From the NCBI GenBank assembly GCA_002425185.1, contig DILT01000016.1, positions 186,001 to 250,000 of the forward strand: 64,000 bases of DNA, read 5' to 3'. Under the pieces are notes generated by a model. It did no database searches and had not been told where the DNA came from. It was given only the letters and a program-made list of their open reading frames with translations. This DNA is from Flammeovirgaceae bacterium UBA5585 (GTDB lineage Bacteria; Bacteroidota; Bacteroidia; Cytophagales; Cyclobacteriaceae). Made by a program: the position numbers and the translations under genes. Shown here piece by piece: positions 10,294-19,770 of this stretch; position 1 is the stretch's first letter; every line of letters begins with the position of its first letter.

Positions 10294-10935
10294 TCAGAGT
10301 GTTTTTAGAATTTCATACGATAGTTTTCCGATGTGATCAAAAACCAGGTTGGCTTTGCCCAATTGCTGAGGATTACCAATACCTATGCATTTCATACCCG
10401 CCCGCAAGGCAGCCTCTACGCCCGCCTCAGCATCTTCTACAACAATGCAATCGGCAGCATTAACATGCAGCAATACTGAAGCCTTTAGAAAAATTTCAGG
10501 GTCCGGTTTTGAATTCTTAATCATGGTACCATCAACAATAGCCTCAAAGGAGTTTTCAATTTCAAGTTTATGCAAAACCGTTCGGGCATTTTTACTGCTG
10601 GAGGCAAGCCCAACTTTTATGTTATGACGATGCAACGAATCAAACAAATCTTTTGCGCCTGGAAATATTTCTTCCTTTTTCATGGCCTGAATATACTCCA
10701 CAAACCAGGCGTTCTTTTTAGCAGCCAGTCTTTCCTTTTCATCATCAGGTAATGGAATACCACCAATCTCAAGAATAATATTCAACGACTCAATCCTCCC
10801 TACACCTTTTAAACGTTCGTTATCCTGCTGCGTGAGATCAACCCCCAATTCTTTAGCTAATTTTTGCCAGGCCATGAAATGGTAATGAGCCGTGTCTACA
10901 ATCACACCATCTAAATCAAAAATACAAGCAGTCAC
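10294..10935 (-). CDS. pgmB: Beta-phosphoglucomutase (HAD superfamily)
   Basis: 213 residues. It converts beta-glucose 1-phosphate to glucose 6-phosphate. HAD motif I is FDLDGVIVDTAHYH (Asp8 nucleophile, Asp10 acid/base), the cap follows at about 15-90, motif II is GLASSSKN, and motif III/IV regions are KPDPEIFLKA and VVEDAEAGVEAA. The DTAHYHFMAW stretch is characteristic of beta-PGM rather than general HAD phosphatases. It is the first gene of the pgmB-GH65 operon, divergent from lacI, with a LacI-type palindrome in the shared 208-base gap. Confidence 0.93.
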   Translation of the reverse strand: MTACIFDLDGVIVDTAHYHFMAWQKLAKELGVDLTQQDNERLKGVGRIESLNIILEIGGIPLPDDEKERLAAKKNAWFVEYIQAMKKEEIFPGAKDLFDSLHRHNIKVGLASSSKNARTVLHKLEIENSFEAIVDGTMIKNSKPDPEIFLKASVLLHVNAADCIVVEDAEAGVEAALRAGMKCIGIGNPQQLGKANLVFDHIGKLSYEILKTL

Positions 10936-11074
10936 AGGTTAGTAAGTTAATGGATAAAATAAATTTTGCCTTAATATTAGCTTTAGTTTTTAAATGTTTT
11001 AGGTTTAGAGGTTGTAATTAAATCAGGCTTCAACAGAGGCACTAACAAAGAATTTTCGCTAAGCTTTCATGAAT

Positions 11075-11086
11075 GCAAACGATTGC
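11075..11086. promoter_or_regulatory. LacI-type operator between pgmB and lacI
   Basis: GCAAACGATTGC lies 57 bases before the lacI start and 139 bases before the pgmB start, so it could serve autoregulation and control of the pgmB-GH65 operon. The same 12-mer occurs inverted before susC1, and a close relative lies before susC2. The remainder of 10936-11143 shows no other clear element. Confidence 0.7.
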
Positions 11087-11143
11087 GGAAATTTATTGTA
11101 ACTTGACTGCTTGAAAAAACAATAGTGAAAAGAAAATAACGGC

Positions 11144-12178
11144 ATGAAGTACAACCAGGTAACGATTAAAGACATTGCACGGGAGTTGGGCATCTCGCCC
11201 TCTACGGTTTCACGGGCACTCAAAGACCACCCCGACATTAGTCCGGATACAAAAAAGGCGGTAAACGAACTGGCTGAGAAACTCAATTACCAACCCAACA
11301 TTGTTGCGTTGAGTTTGCGACAAAGTAAAACCAATACGATTGGCGTAATCATACCGGAAATTGTACATTTTTTCTTCTCCACTATAATCAGCGGAATAGA
11401 AGATGTGGCCTATAGTGCAGGGTACAATGTTATCATTACACAGTCGAATGAATCAGAAGCCCGAGAAATTCTGGACATGAAAGCGCTGTTCAACAGCCGG
11501 GTGGATGGTATGCTCATGTCGGTTTCACGCGAGACTACAAATTTCGATCATATAGAAGGTATGCTGGCCAAAGGTGTACCTATTGTTTTTTTCGATCGGG
11601 TGTATAATACCGATCAGGCCAGTAAAATAATTGTGGATGATTTTACCGGTGCAAAAGACGCAACCCTTCACCTTATTGAGCAGGGCTGCAAACGCATTGC
11701 CCATATTGAAGGGCCGCCTAACCTGGAAATTAGCAAACAAAGACTTGAAGGATATAAGGAGGCGCTAAAGGAAAATAATATTCCTTTTAACAAGGAATTA
11801 ATAGCCATCTGTCCGTCTGGTACGATTGAGGAAGGAAAAAAAGCTACTGAGAAACTGCTGGCTTTAAAAAATCCACCGGATGCTATATTTGCTACCAATG
11901 ACCCAGCCGCTATGGGCGCTATGCAAGCCATTAAGGAGAAGGGCCTGAAGATGCCAAAAGACATCGCGCTGGTTGGTTTTAGTAATTGGTTCTTTAGCGC
12001 ATTGATGGATCCGCCACTTTCATCGGTAGATCAGCCTGGTTTTGAAATGGGTCAGGAAGCTGCCAAACTGCTCATCCGACAGATAGAAAAACAAGATAAA
12101 GATGATCTGGACATTTTACCAGAAACCAAAATACTCAAGACTCGCTTGATTATTCGGGAGTCATCCTTAAAAAAATAG
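11144..12178 (+). CDS. LacI-family transcriptional regulator
   Basis: 344 residues. The N-terminal helix-turn-helix, residues 6-50, reads VTIKDIARELGISPSTVSRA and is followed by the hinge region NYQPNIVALSLRQSKTNTIG. The rest is a periplasmic-binding-protein-like sugar sensor, including GVIIPEI, FATNDPAAMGAMQAI and VGFSNWFFSALMDPPLSSV. Family members bind palindromes as dimers and change DNA affinity on binding a sugar. Its position between maltose-phosphorolysis genes and two SusCD systems, with matching palindromes at three promoters, suggests it controls the whole locus. Whether it represses or activates, and which sugar it senses, cannot be read from sequence. It is convergent with the GH5-like gene, 16 bases away. 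Confidence 0.95.
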   Translation: MKYNQVTIKDIARELGISPSTVSRALKDHPDISPDTKKAVNELAEKLNYQPNIVALSLRQSKTNTIGVIIPEIVHFFFSTIISGIEDVAYSAGYNVIITQSNESEAREILDMKALFNSRVDGMLMSVSRETTNFDHIEGMLAKGVPIVFFDRVYNTDQASKIIVDDFTGAKDATLHLIEQGCKRIAHIEGPPNLEISKQRLEGYKEALKENNIPFNKELIAICPSGTIEEGKKATEKLLALKNPPDAIFATNDPAAMGAMQAIKEKGLKMPKDIALVGFSNWFFSALMDPPLSSVDQPGFEMGQEAAKLLIRQIEKQDKDDLDILPETKILKTRLIIRESSLKK

Positions 12179-12194
12179 GTAAAGTAAATAAACG

Positions 12195-14777
12195 CTACTT
12201 TTCTAACCTGATACTTTCAATAGCAATACCATGCTTTTCCTGAAGCTGATGCTCTGGGATACCCGGGCCTATTGAAATCTGTAAACTCTCCATGTCTTTA
12301 ATTGAAAAATCAGAAACAGAAGATGGCTCAAAATAGTAGGGCAGAAAAGTTGGGTAAGGCCTCGGCAGCGTTACGGGTTTAATGCTTCTGAAATCAGCCA
12401 TAGAAATTGAAAACTCGCCCTTTTCCGGAGTTACCACAAGTGAATACGCATAGGCAGATCCATTCTTTGCAAGTAAAGCCAATTGAACGGTACAGGGTTT
12501 GTCATTAAGCGAGCGGCCAGTGAATACTACTCTTGTAAAACTCCCCATATCCTTCTTCCGTCCTTCAACTTTCCTACCAAAGAAATAGCGCATGGAGTAG
12601 TCGTAAATCTTTTCCTTATCCTTCTGCTCAGGATCCTCCCTGAATAATTGCTCGATATTGACCAACACTTCAGCTTTACCAGGACCATCAGTTGGTATGA
12701 TTGATGAACCACGCACCCATTGCCTGATTAACTGATCAGAATCTGTTTGCGCATTAAACAAATAAAGTGGAGAAGTACGTTCAACTACCGGTACTGTATA
12801 CGATTCGATAGCATAAAAATCCCAATCGCCTGGGTATGTTTGAGCGCCTGCTGGATAGGTATAAAATTTACCCTGCTCCTTTACGCTTATAAAATAACGC
12901 AGAAAACCGGGTTGAGTACGTTCCGCAGGAATTGTAGCACTATAAGCATAGCCGTGTTGTTTTACCATTTTAATAACCATGGGGCGAAAGCCACCCCACA
13001 CGTGCAGTTCCACATCTTCAGGCTGCTCTTTTGAAACAATAGTAGCGGATACATGATATTCACTGCCTGATGTTAGCTCAACAACAGGTTTATGCAACAC
13101 ATGAATTTTATTTACGGAAGCCTGCGGGGCAACGAATTCGCTCAGAAAAATATTTTTCCATTTACTGTTTCTGTCAACCCCTGAAGTAACTCCTTCACGG
13201 GTCAACAAGTAAGTGCCTGGCTTTACCTGCACAGTTTTACCATCAGCCCTTCCTGAATAAATATTATCGGTATTTAATCCTAGTACAGCATAATTTAACC
13301 CCAGGTTGGGCAACTGAATTGTGATTGGCCATGTTCGCCAGTTAATAACGGCTATCTCCTTCTTTAAACTTGTTCGTTCAAATGGATCCTTTATCCAGAT
13401 GGCATCGGGCATTATCTCCAGGCGCCAAATACCATCACCAATACGATCAAGAAAATAAGCTCCTGTTCCTTCATATTGTACAAGCATCGAATTGCCGCTC
13501 CCTGCAAGCTGTTCCAGCTTTTCAGGCGCAGGAACCTGTGACGATGTTGTGTTGGTATAAATGAATTTCTTTTCTGTAATCATTTCAGCTAAATCATCTT
13601 CATAGTCAACACGAAAAACATCGAAAGAGGTGTTGCCGGGGTACCTGCCGAAGGATTTATTCATCGGAACCCGATGGAACACCTCTGACGAAATCATCAG
13701 GCTCAGCGCTTTTTGTGGAGTGTAGGCGAGATTCATGTAATGGGTTCCATATTCGGTATTGGCATACGCGATGTACGTTGGGTCATACGAAAAATGGGTG
13801 GCTACCTGCATACCCGCTTCCCTGAAACTTCGGGCCATAGCCGGGTAGATGTAAGACCGGCCAACATCCGCAGCATCAAATTCATACACAATCTTAGCCA
13901 TGCTTTTGAATTTCGGATGGTTCGCGAAAGGAATAACGTATCGATCGACATTGGGCAAAAGGTTGCCGCCAAGTTCGTGGCGAGCACCCAGTCCGGTTGG
14001 GTACCATTGAAACGTTCCACCCTGCATGGTGGACTTGAAATAAGCATCTGAAAGATGAATACTGTGTGTAATGTTATAGAGAATGGGTTTCTTACATCCG
14101 GTGTTTCGCATGGCTTTCACCATGCGGTTAATGAATGTGGTAACTTTCTCTGGAGCTTCACGATGATGTGGCTCATTGGAAACTTCAAAAGCGATAATAT
14201 CCGGGTCATTTTTGTAAGGAATGCCTGTATAGGAATTTACATGATTAAGAAATTGAAAGAGGTAGCGCTCCTGGGCCTTAATGGCATCGGGGTTGGTGAG
14301 GCACGCATCCTTTCCATATTTGCGGGAGAATCCCGGAGTAGGTTCGTCAGGTTCAGGCCATCCATTGCCCCAATATGCAATCGGTGTAATAATAAATTTC
14401 ATTCCCCTCTCCTTCATCTTCATCACCATATAGTCGAAGAGCCTGAGGTTTTCAGAAGGAAGCAAATTTCCCAACGTATCGCTGATCTCGGTATCCCAAA
14501 CATGAACCCTGTACAGGTCAAACCCTAACCGTGCAAAGTGATAGACATCCTGATCGATTGCTTTTTCAATATCAATACCCATGTTTTTAGCTGTACGGTA
14601 AGCATGGGCAAACGGAACCGTGTAATTAATTCCAAATGCACGGACTTCTTCTTTTGAGGTACCCCAACGGAGTACACCATCCTTGTCCACAAATACATCG
14701 GCCTTAGTACGTTGAGCGGTGGCGGTAAAGCTGAACAAAAAGAATAGTACCAATGTTACAAAAGAGATTTTCTGCAT
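12195..14777 (-). CDS. Secreted GH5-like glycoside hydrolase (clan GH-A fold) with C-terminal accessory domains
   Basis: 860 residues with signal peptide 1-21 (ending TATAQ). The N-terminal half resembles a cellulase-family (beta/alpha)8 barrel: FEVSNEPHH places the probable acid/base at Glu202 and KIVYEFDAAD the probable nucleophile at Glu299. RVHVWDTEISD near 90 also fits. The C-terminal half (about 500-860) looks like beta-sandwich domains: first an Ig-like segment with HVSATIVSK, then a carbohydrate-binding-like module to the end. There is no T9SS tail or lipobox, so it is periplasmic or freely secreted. Substrate unknown; a beta-glycan would be expected for this clan, unlike the alpha-glucan enzymes around it. 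It is divergent from the GH53 gene with 63 bases between. Confidence 0.7.
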   Translation of the reverse strand: MQKISFVTLVLFFLFSFTATAQRTKADVFVDKDGVLRWGTSKEEVRAFGINYTVPFAHAYRTAKNMGIDIEKAIDQDVYHFARLGFDLYRVHVWDTEISDTLGNLLPSENLRLFDYMVMKMKERGMKFIITPIAYWGNGWPEPDEPTPGFSRKYGKDACLTNPDAIKAQERYLFQFLNHVNSYTGIPYKNDPDIIAFEVSNEPHHREAPEKVTTFINRMVKAMRNTGCKKPILYNITHSIHLSDAYFKSTMQGGTFQWYPTGLGARHELGGNLLPNVDRYVIPFANHPKFKSMAKIVYEFDAADVGRSYIYPAMARSFREAGMQVATHFSYDPTYIAYANTEYGTHYMNLAYTPQKALSLMISSEVFHRVPMNKSFGRYPGNTSFDVFRVDYEDDLAEMITEKKFIYTNTTSSQVPAPEKLEQLAGSGNSMLVQYEGTGAYFLDRIGDGIWRLEIMPDAIWIKDPFERTSLKKEIAVINWRTWPITIQLPNLGLNYAVLGLNTDNIYSGRADGKTVQVKPGTYLLTREGVTSGVDRNSKWKNIFLSEFVAPQASVNKIHVLHKPVVELTSGSEYHVSATIVSKEQPEDVELHVWGGFRPMVIKMVKQHGYAYSATIPAERTQPGFLRYFISVKEQGKFYTYPAGAQTYPGDWDFYAIESYTVPVVERTSPLYLFNAQTDSDQLIRQWVRGSSIIPTDGPGKAEVLVNIEQLFREDPEQKDKEKIYDYSMRYFFGRKVEGRKKDMGSFTRVVFTGRSLNDKPCTVQLALLAKNGSAYAYSLVVTPEKGEFSISMADFRSIKPVTLPRPYPTFLPYYFEPSSVSDFSIKDMESLQISIGPGIPEHQLQEKHGIAIESIRLEK

Positions 14778-14840
14778 GGTTTCCGTTGAAAAAGTGACCT
14801 GAAAATATTTAAGTAATTTACTGCCGAATATAAGCTTGAA

Positions 14841-15935
14841 ATGAACTACTCTGACATGATTTGTATTAAATGGTTGTTTGTGCTGATAAGCGTACTCTCC
14901 TTGTCAGGATGTAGCAAAAATGAACCGAACCCTCAAAGTTCAACGTCATACCCCCTTGACATACGTGCTGCTGACATCTCCTTTTTGCCTGAAATACGTA
15001 ATGCTACAGTTCAATTTAAAGATCGTAATGGCCAGGTAAAAGATGCCCTGACAATTCTTAAGGAGGAGGGTTGCAACACCATCAGGCTACGGCTATGGCA
15101 CACACCCCAAACAAACCATTCAGGTTTTGAAGAAGTTGAACAATTTGCCGCAGAAGTAAAAAGCAAAGGGCTTAAGCTATGGCTTACCGTTCACTACTCC
15201 GATACCTGGGCCGACCCCGGACATCAAACTAAACCTGCAGCATGGAGCACACTTTCTACGACCGATCTTGGTGACAGTGTTTACAACTATACGCGAAAGA
15301 TTGTCAAGCAACTTTCACCAGACTTCATTCAAATAGGAAATGAAATAAATGCCGGGTTTTTGTGGCCCAACGGCAGCACCTCAACCATTGCAGATTTTAT
15401 TACACTGTTAAAAAAAGGAATACAGGCGGTACGTGATGAATACCCCACCCCAAAAATTATTATTCATTACGCAGGCACTGACGGATCAACCTGGTTTTAT
15501 GATCAATTGAAAAATAATAATGTTGATTACGATATTATTGGCATATCCTATTACCCGCGCTGGCATACAAAATCGCTAATTACCCTGCGATCTGTACTGG
15601 CGCAATTAGCGATTACCTACAGCAAGGAGGTTGTTCTGGCAGAAACAGGATACCCATTTACCCTTGACTGGAATGACTGGACTAATAATCTGGTAGGGTT
15701 AACGGATCACTTGGTAGTTGGCTACCCAGCCACAGTTAAAGGCCAGTATGATTTCATGATGCAACTCAGAAAAATGGTATCAGAAATTAACGGAGGCAAA
15801 GGCATTGCTTATTGGGCACCTGAATGGGTTGCCTATAAGGGGAGCCAGGCAACCGATGGCTCCCCATGGGAGAACATGGCTTTATTTGACTTTGAATTTA
15901 AAGCCCTTGAAGCTGTCAAAATGTTCAACGAATAA
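14841..15935 (+). CDS. GH53 arabinogalactan endo-beta-1,4-galactanase, lipoprotein
   Basis: 364 residues. A lipoprotein signal ends in SLSGC (Cys24), so it is probably attached to a membrane, perhaps at the surface. GH53 hallmarks are plain: RLRLWHTP, HYSDTWADPGHQTKPAAW, IQIGNEINAGFLWP with the acid/base Glu168, and VLAETGYPFT with the nucleophile Glu268. The family cuts beta-1,4-galactan side chains of pectin. An in-frame ATG at 14856 (M6) is a shorter alternative start that keeps the signal. It ends 3 bases from the end of the convergent amylase gene. A galactanase is out of character for a starch locus. Confidence 0.9.
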   Translation: MNYSDMICIKWLFVLISVLSLSGCSKNEPNPQSSTSYPLDIRAADISFLPEIRNATVQFKDRNGQVKDALTILKEEGCNTIRLRLWHTPQTNHSGFEEVEQFAAEVKSKGLKLWLTVHYSDTWADPGHQTKPAAWSTLSTTDLGDSVYNYTRKIVKQLSPDFIQIGNEINAGFLWPNGSTSTIADFITLLKKGIQAVRDEYPTPKIIIHYAGTDGSTWFYDQLKNNNVDYDIIGISYYPRWHTKSLITLRSVLAQLAITYSKEVVLAETGYPFTLDWNDWTNNLVGLTDHLVVGYPATVKGQYDFMMQLRKMVSEINGGKGIAYWAPEWVAYKGSQATDGSPWENMALFDFEFKALEAVKMFNE

Positions 15936-15938
15936 TTA

Positions 15939-18758
15939 TTAGTATTTAATAACTTTTGTTCTTTTGGTGCCCCCGGGTTGATTGATAACGACAATATAAA
16001 AACCTTCTTTCAAGGAGCTTACATCCCACGAATTTTCTGAAATCCGATTTGGTGAGTAACGTACACCATTTAGAGTTATCAACTGCAGACTGTTTATGCC
16101 ATATTCAGACTGAACAACCAAAACATCGCGAACAGGGTTAGGATAAACAGAAATAATGTTAGCTATCTCCTGATCTACTGATGTCACCAACGGATTAGTA
16201 ATTTCTACATCGGTAAATATTCTATACTCACCTGCTGCCATTTGAATGGTGTGAGGCACGTTGGTAACCACTACCGGATCGCCATAGGCATAGTAATCAT
16301 ACCAGGTTCCCGCGTGCGGAAAGGTTACATTAACCGCGTTTTGCTTAACATCAAAATTAACAACTACCTGAGCATTCATCTGATTTACATTCGCAGGATT
16401 GGCTGTATACGGCTTATTCTTTAGCGTAAGTTGTTTTACGTGAACATTACCCGCTGTTAACGTGGCCTCTGCATCTGTAAACACAGAATATTCATGCCTT
16501 AGCCGGATTAAATCCGCTTTGTGCTCATAAACCCTGTATCGCTGATAATCATCACGGTATTCCCATTTAACCGGCTTCGGTGAAACACGTCCACCTTCAT
16601 CAATGGAAACATCATAACCCAATTCGCCAAATTGCCATAACATTTTTGGACCAGGCACGGTGTAAAAAATGGTTGAGGCTGCCCTAATCCGCTCCAAACC
16701 TGTTGGAATATTTTTTACATTATATGGAGGACTCAAATTTGAATTTCCGAATTGAATATTTTTAAACATCATTCGTTCCTCGTCATGGCTTTCCATATAC
16801 CCGATAACATGGGGTACCGACCAGCCCCGGGTTCCATGATAAACCCAGGCAATGTCAGATTCCTGAGCATACCCCATGGCGCTTTGCAGGTAAGCATGGT
16901 TAAGATTACCCCAAAACAGCATACCCTTTCCCTCTGCTGAACGATACTCAGCTAATTCCTTTTCTTCATTGTTGGCTGCAAAGTGTTCAAGAATTACGTA
17001 AGCATGGGGGGAATGTTCCCATATCTTATCGGCCATTCGCTTCAGCAAGGCCACACGCGAAGCGTCATAAGCCGACCATGCACTGACATTACTTGGATAG
17101 CTATTAACTTGTGTAAATCCCTTTGACAAATCGAATCGATACCCATCAATTTTAAATTCATTAAGCCAGTAATAGTTTACCGTGTCTAAATAGGCTTTGG
17201 TATACGAGCTCTCATGGTTCATATCTGAGAACACATTGAAAGGATGTTTTGGATCGGTGTTAAACCATTTATTGGTAGGATTGGGCTTGCCCGTAGTGAA
17301 ATTAAAATCCTGCATCAAATAAGCATTGGGAATGTCCTGATGGTTCATGGCAATATCTAAGATAACCGCCATGCCGTTTTGATGGCATTTATCAATAAAT
17401 TCCTTGAGCTTGTTTTTAGTACCATAGTATTTATCAACCGCGAACATAAACGTAGGGTTATAGCCCCAACTATCGTTGCCGTTAAACTCCATAATGGGCA
17501 TCAGTTCAATAGCATTAACCCCAAGCCGTTTCAGATATGAAAGTGTGTCAATTAAATTCTGATAATTGCGATCGTTTTGGCCAAAGAAATCGCGGATGAG
17601 CAATTCATAAATAACCAGCTTTTCCTTTGGTGGTTGTTGATAATTGGTGGCTTGCCAAACATAGGGTGTTTGGTTTGTTTGAAATACGCCAAGCCGGTTG
17701 GAGTACCAGTTACCTAACAAAGCCGCAGCCGGATAGGGTTTTAAGTTAGGATAAGTTATCGCTGGAATATATTGGTCGTCCGGGTCAAGTATTTTATCTG
17801 AATACGGATCGGCTATCCAAATACTTTCATCTACCAGGTATTGAAAGGCATATTCTTGGCCAGGTGTTAAACCCACAATTTCAATCCAGAAAGTTTCACC
17901 GGCCCTTTTCATCTGGTATTCAGGCCGAACTTCCCAGTTGCTAAAATCTCCACGCACGTAGACCGAGGCCTTATCAGGAGCCCACAAGCATAAGGTAACT
18001 TTTGTATGATCAGCCTGATAATTAATACCCGGTATTACACCTACAGGGCGTGATGCAACCTGTGTTGGGGTTCGAATAATATAGTAAAAACTTACCTCGC
18101 TTGTTCCATTTGAAGAAGTGCCTACCACCTTAACACGATGAAGACCGGAGCCTTCACTAGCAGTATGCACATATGAATATGCCGTAAGAGAAGAACCGGA
18201 AGTGTGAACAACAATATCATTAACAAAAGTTTGAAAAGTAGAAGCCACAGGCGCAGTCGCTTGTATAGCTATGGTGTTGTTGGTGTTAACAAAAACAGGA
18301 TTTATGGTTGGCGATACAAGGCTAATTTTAAATCCAAAATTTGCGATGTAATCTGTTGATTGGCAACTGGAGGCCCCACAGCCGGTCCAGTGACTCCCCT
18401 TCAGCAAAATACCCATTTGGGTTTCGCCACTGATATTCTGATTAAAAAAATCAACAGGTTTAAAGGTTAACCTGAAATATGTTCTTCCGGCTTCTACAGC
18501 TTTGACAAACTTGGCCGGATCTGCCGCAGCGGTGGCGGGCGTAATGTTATATTTCGCATCAATACTTTTTCCAGGTATCCATACCCAGGCCCAGGCATTG
18601 GTTAATGATGCCAACGGAGTACCAGTAACATCATACTGCACGGTTATCTGATCACCCGGTCCAAAAAGCACGGGCGTAATGGTTGGTGTGATGTTTACAT
18701 TTTGTGCAACCAGGGTAAATGAGCATATATAGATCAAAGAAAAAAGTATTCTTTTCAT
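15939..18758 (-). CDS. GH13 alpha-amylase family protein with N-terminal beta domains and T9SS C-terminal sorting domain
   Basis: 939 residues from the ATG at 18758. A longer frame reaches 18791, but only the shorter start puts the signal peptide (MKRILFSLIYICSFTLVAQ) at the N-terminus. Layout: beta-sandwich modules to about 230, an E-set/CBM48-like domain with VYVRGDFSNWE near 270, a GH13 barrel, and a type A T9SS tail over the last 80 or so residues starting at VYPNPVRD. The catalytic triad is visible: Asp543 in DGYRFDLS, Glu591 in VILEHF, Asp659 in MESHDEER. It should be exported across the outer membrane and anchored or released at the surface, where it cuts starch or glycogen-like alpha-glucan. 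It lies after the susC2-susD2-susE operon, behind a terminator. Confidence 0.92.
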   Translation of the reverse strand: MKRILFSLIYICSFTLVAQNVNITPTITPVLFGPGDQITVQYDVTGTPLASLTNAWAWVWIPGKSIDAKYNITPATAAADPAKFVKAVEAGRTYFRLTFKPVDFFNQNISGETQMGILLKGSHWTGCGASSCQSTDYIANFGFKISLVSPTINPVFVNTNNTIAIQATAPVASTFQTFVNDIVVHTSGSSLTAYSYVHTASEGSGLHRVKVVGTSSNGTSEVSFYYIIRTPTQVASRPVGVIPGINYQADHTKVTLCLWAPDKASVYVRGDFSNWEVRPEYQMKRAGETFWIEIVGLTPGQEYAFQYLVDESIWIADPYSDKILDPDDQYIPAITYPNLKPYPAAALLGNWYSNRLGVFQTNQTPYVWQATNYQQPPKEKLVIYELLIRDFFGQNDRNYQNLIDTLSYLKRLGVNAIELMPIMEFNGNDSWGYNPTFMFAVDKYYGTKNKLKEFIDKCHQNGMAVILDIAMNHQDIPNAYLMQDFNFTTGKPNPTNKWFNTDPKHPFNVFSDMNHESSYTKAYLDTVNYYWLNEFKIDGYRFDLSKGFTQVNSYPSNVSAWSAYDASRVALLKRMADKIWEHSPHAYVILEHFAANNEEKELAEYRSAEGKGMLFWGNLNHAYLQSAMGYAQESDIAWVYHGTRGWSVPHVIGYMESHDEERMMFKNIQFGNSNLSPPYNVKNIPTGLERIRAASTIFYTVPGPKMLWQFGELGYDVSIDEGGRVSPKPVKWEYRDDYQRYRVYEHKADLIRLRHEYSVFTDAEATLTAGNVHVKQLTLKNKPYTANPANVNQMNAQVVVNFDVKQNAVNVTFPHAGTWYDYYAYGDPVVVTNVPHTIQMAAGEYRIFTDVEITNPLVTSVDQEIANIISVYPNPVRDVLVVQSEYGINSLQLITLNGVRYSPNRISENSWDVSSLKEGFYIVVINQPGGTKRTKVIKY

Positions 18759-18794
18759 AGCTAAAAAATTACATGATTCATCATAAAACAAAAT

Positions 18795-18829
18795 AAAAAA
18801 TCAGGAGCTGTCCCAGCTCCTGATTTTTT
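18795..18829 (-). terminator. Rho-independent terminator after the susC2-susD2-susE operon
   Basis: Arms 18795-18810 and 18814-18829 (16 bp each, core CAGGAGCTG/CAGCTCCTG) with a 3-base loop and flanking A/T-runs. It lies 17 bases past the SusE-like stop and just before the amylase start, so the amylase needs its own promoter or read-through. Confidence 0.88.
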
Positions 18830-18846
18830 AAACTAACCAGTGGCAT

Positions 18847-19770
18847 TTAGTTCAGTGTAACAACTTTTGTTGCCAGGTTGACCTTAACCGTACGTGAACC
18901 CGTAGTTCCAACATATCTTAAGTTACTATCACCATCATTAGCATTCACGAAATCAGAAGCTACAGAAGTAAAGTAAGGATAGTTATAGGAAGTGGGGCCC
19001 CAGTTGGCTTGCGCAAAAAAGCGGAAGGCTTCATTGTTGTAAAAGGTAGCCGTTGCCTGGTAGGTATCCGGAGCTACATAAGCCATTTTTATACTGGCAC
19101 CGGTACCCGGTTGATCCCATCCACCAATACCTGCACCGGTCATGTATAATGGTGGCACCACCACAACCGTCTTTTCATTAACATCTACCAATACGGTTTG
19201 CTGCCCTGTGGTTCCCACATAGCGGAGATTAGAATCACCATCATTAGCGTTTTCAAACAACGCATTTACCGTGGTAAAATAGGGGAAATTGTAAGAGGTA
19301 GGCCCCCAATTGGCTTGCGCAAAAAAGCGGAATGTTTCTCCACCATAAAATGTTGCAGTTGCAAAAAATACACCTGGGCGAACATATGTCATTTTAATAC
19401 TCGCTCCTGTGCCCGGCTGATCCCATCCACCAATACCTGCACCTGTCATATACATTAGCGGCTCCTGTGTAGCTTCTGCAGTAACTGTTTTGGCAATTAG
19501 ATCTACCCGAACCAGGTACCAACCTGTGGCAGCTGCAACGCGGAAATTACTGTCACCGTCATTGGCGTTTTCAAAAACTGTTGAAACCGAAGTGAAGTAG
19601 GGATAGTTATATGAAGTCGGTCCCCAGTCTAATTGTTCAAAGAAGCGGAATGCTTGACCATTGGTAAAAAATGCAATCTGCTCATATTTCTTAAATTGCT
19701 GACTCGGCCACTCTACCGCATTATCAGGCCATGGGCCCCAGCCTTTCAGCCCTGCTCCCATACCCCATAT
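18847..19770 (-). repeat. Three in-frame tandem modules (about 306 bp each) in the SusE-like gene
   Basis: Approximate copies: 18847-19152, 19153-19458 and 19459-19770. The phrase TTGATCCCATCC-type at 19112 and again 306 bases on at 19418 marks the register. The two C-terminal copies are nearly the same at the protein level; the first is more diverged at its start (GAGLKGWGPWPDN) but shares the WGPTSYNYPYF and NANDGDSN blocks. Confidence 0.85.

Noticed and set aside
11099..11106. TAACTTGA as a -7 box for lacI
   Set aside because: Deviates from TAnnTTTG in the key bases and has no TTG at the right distance.
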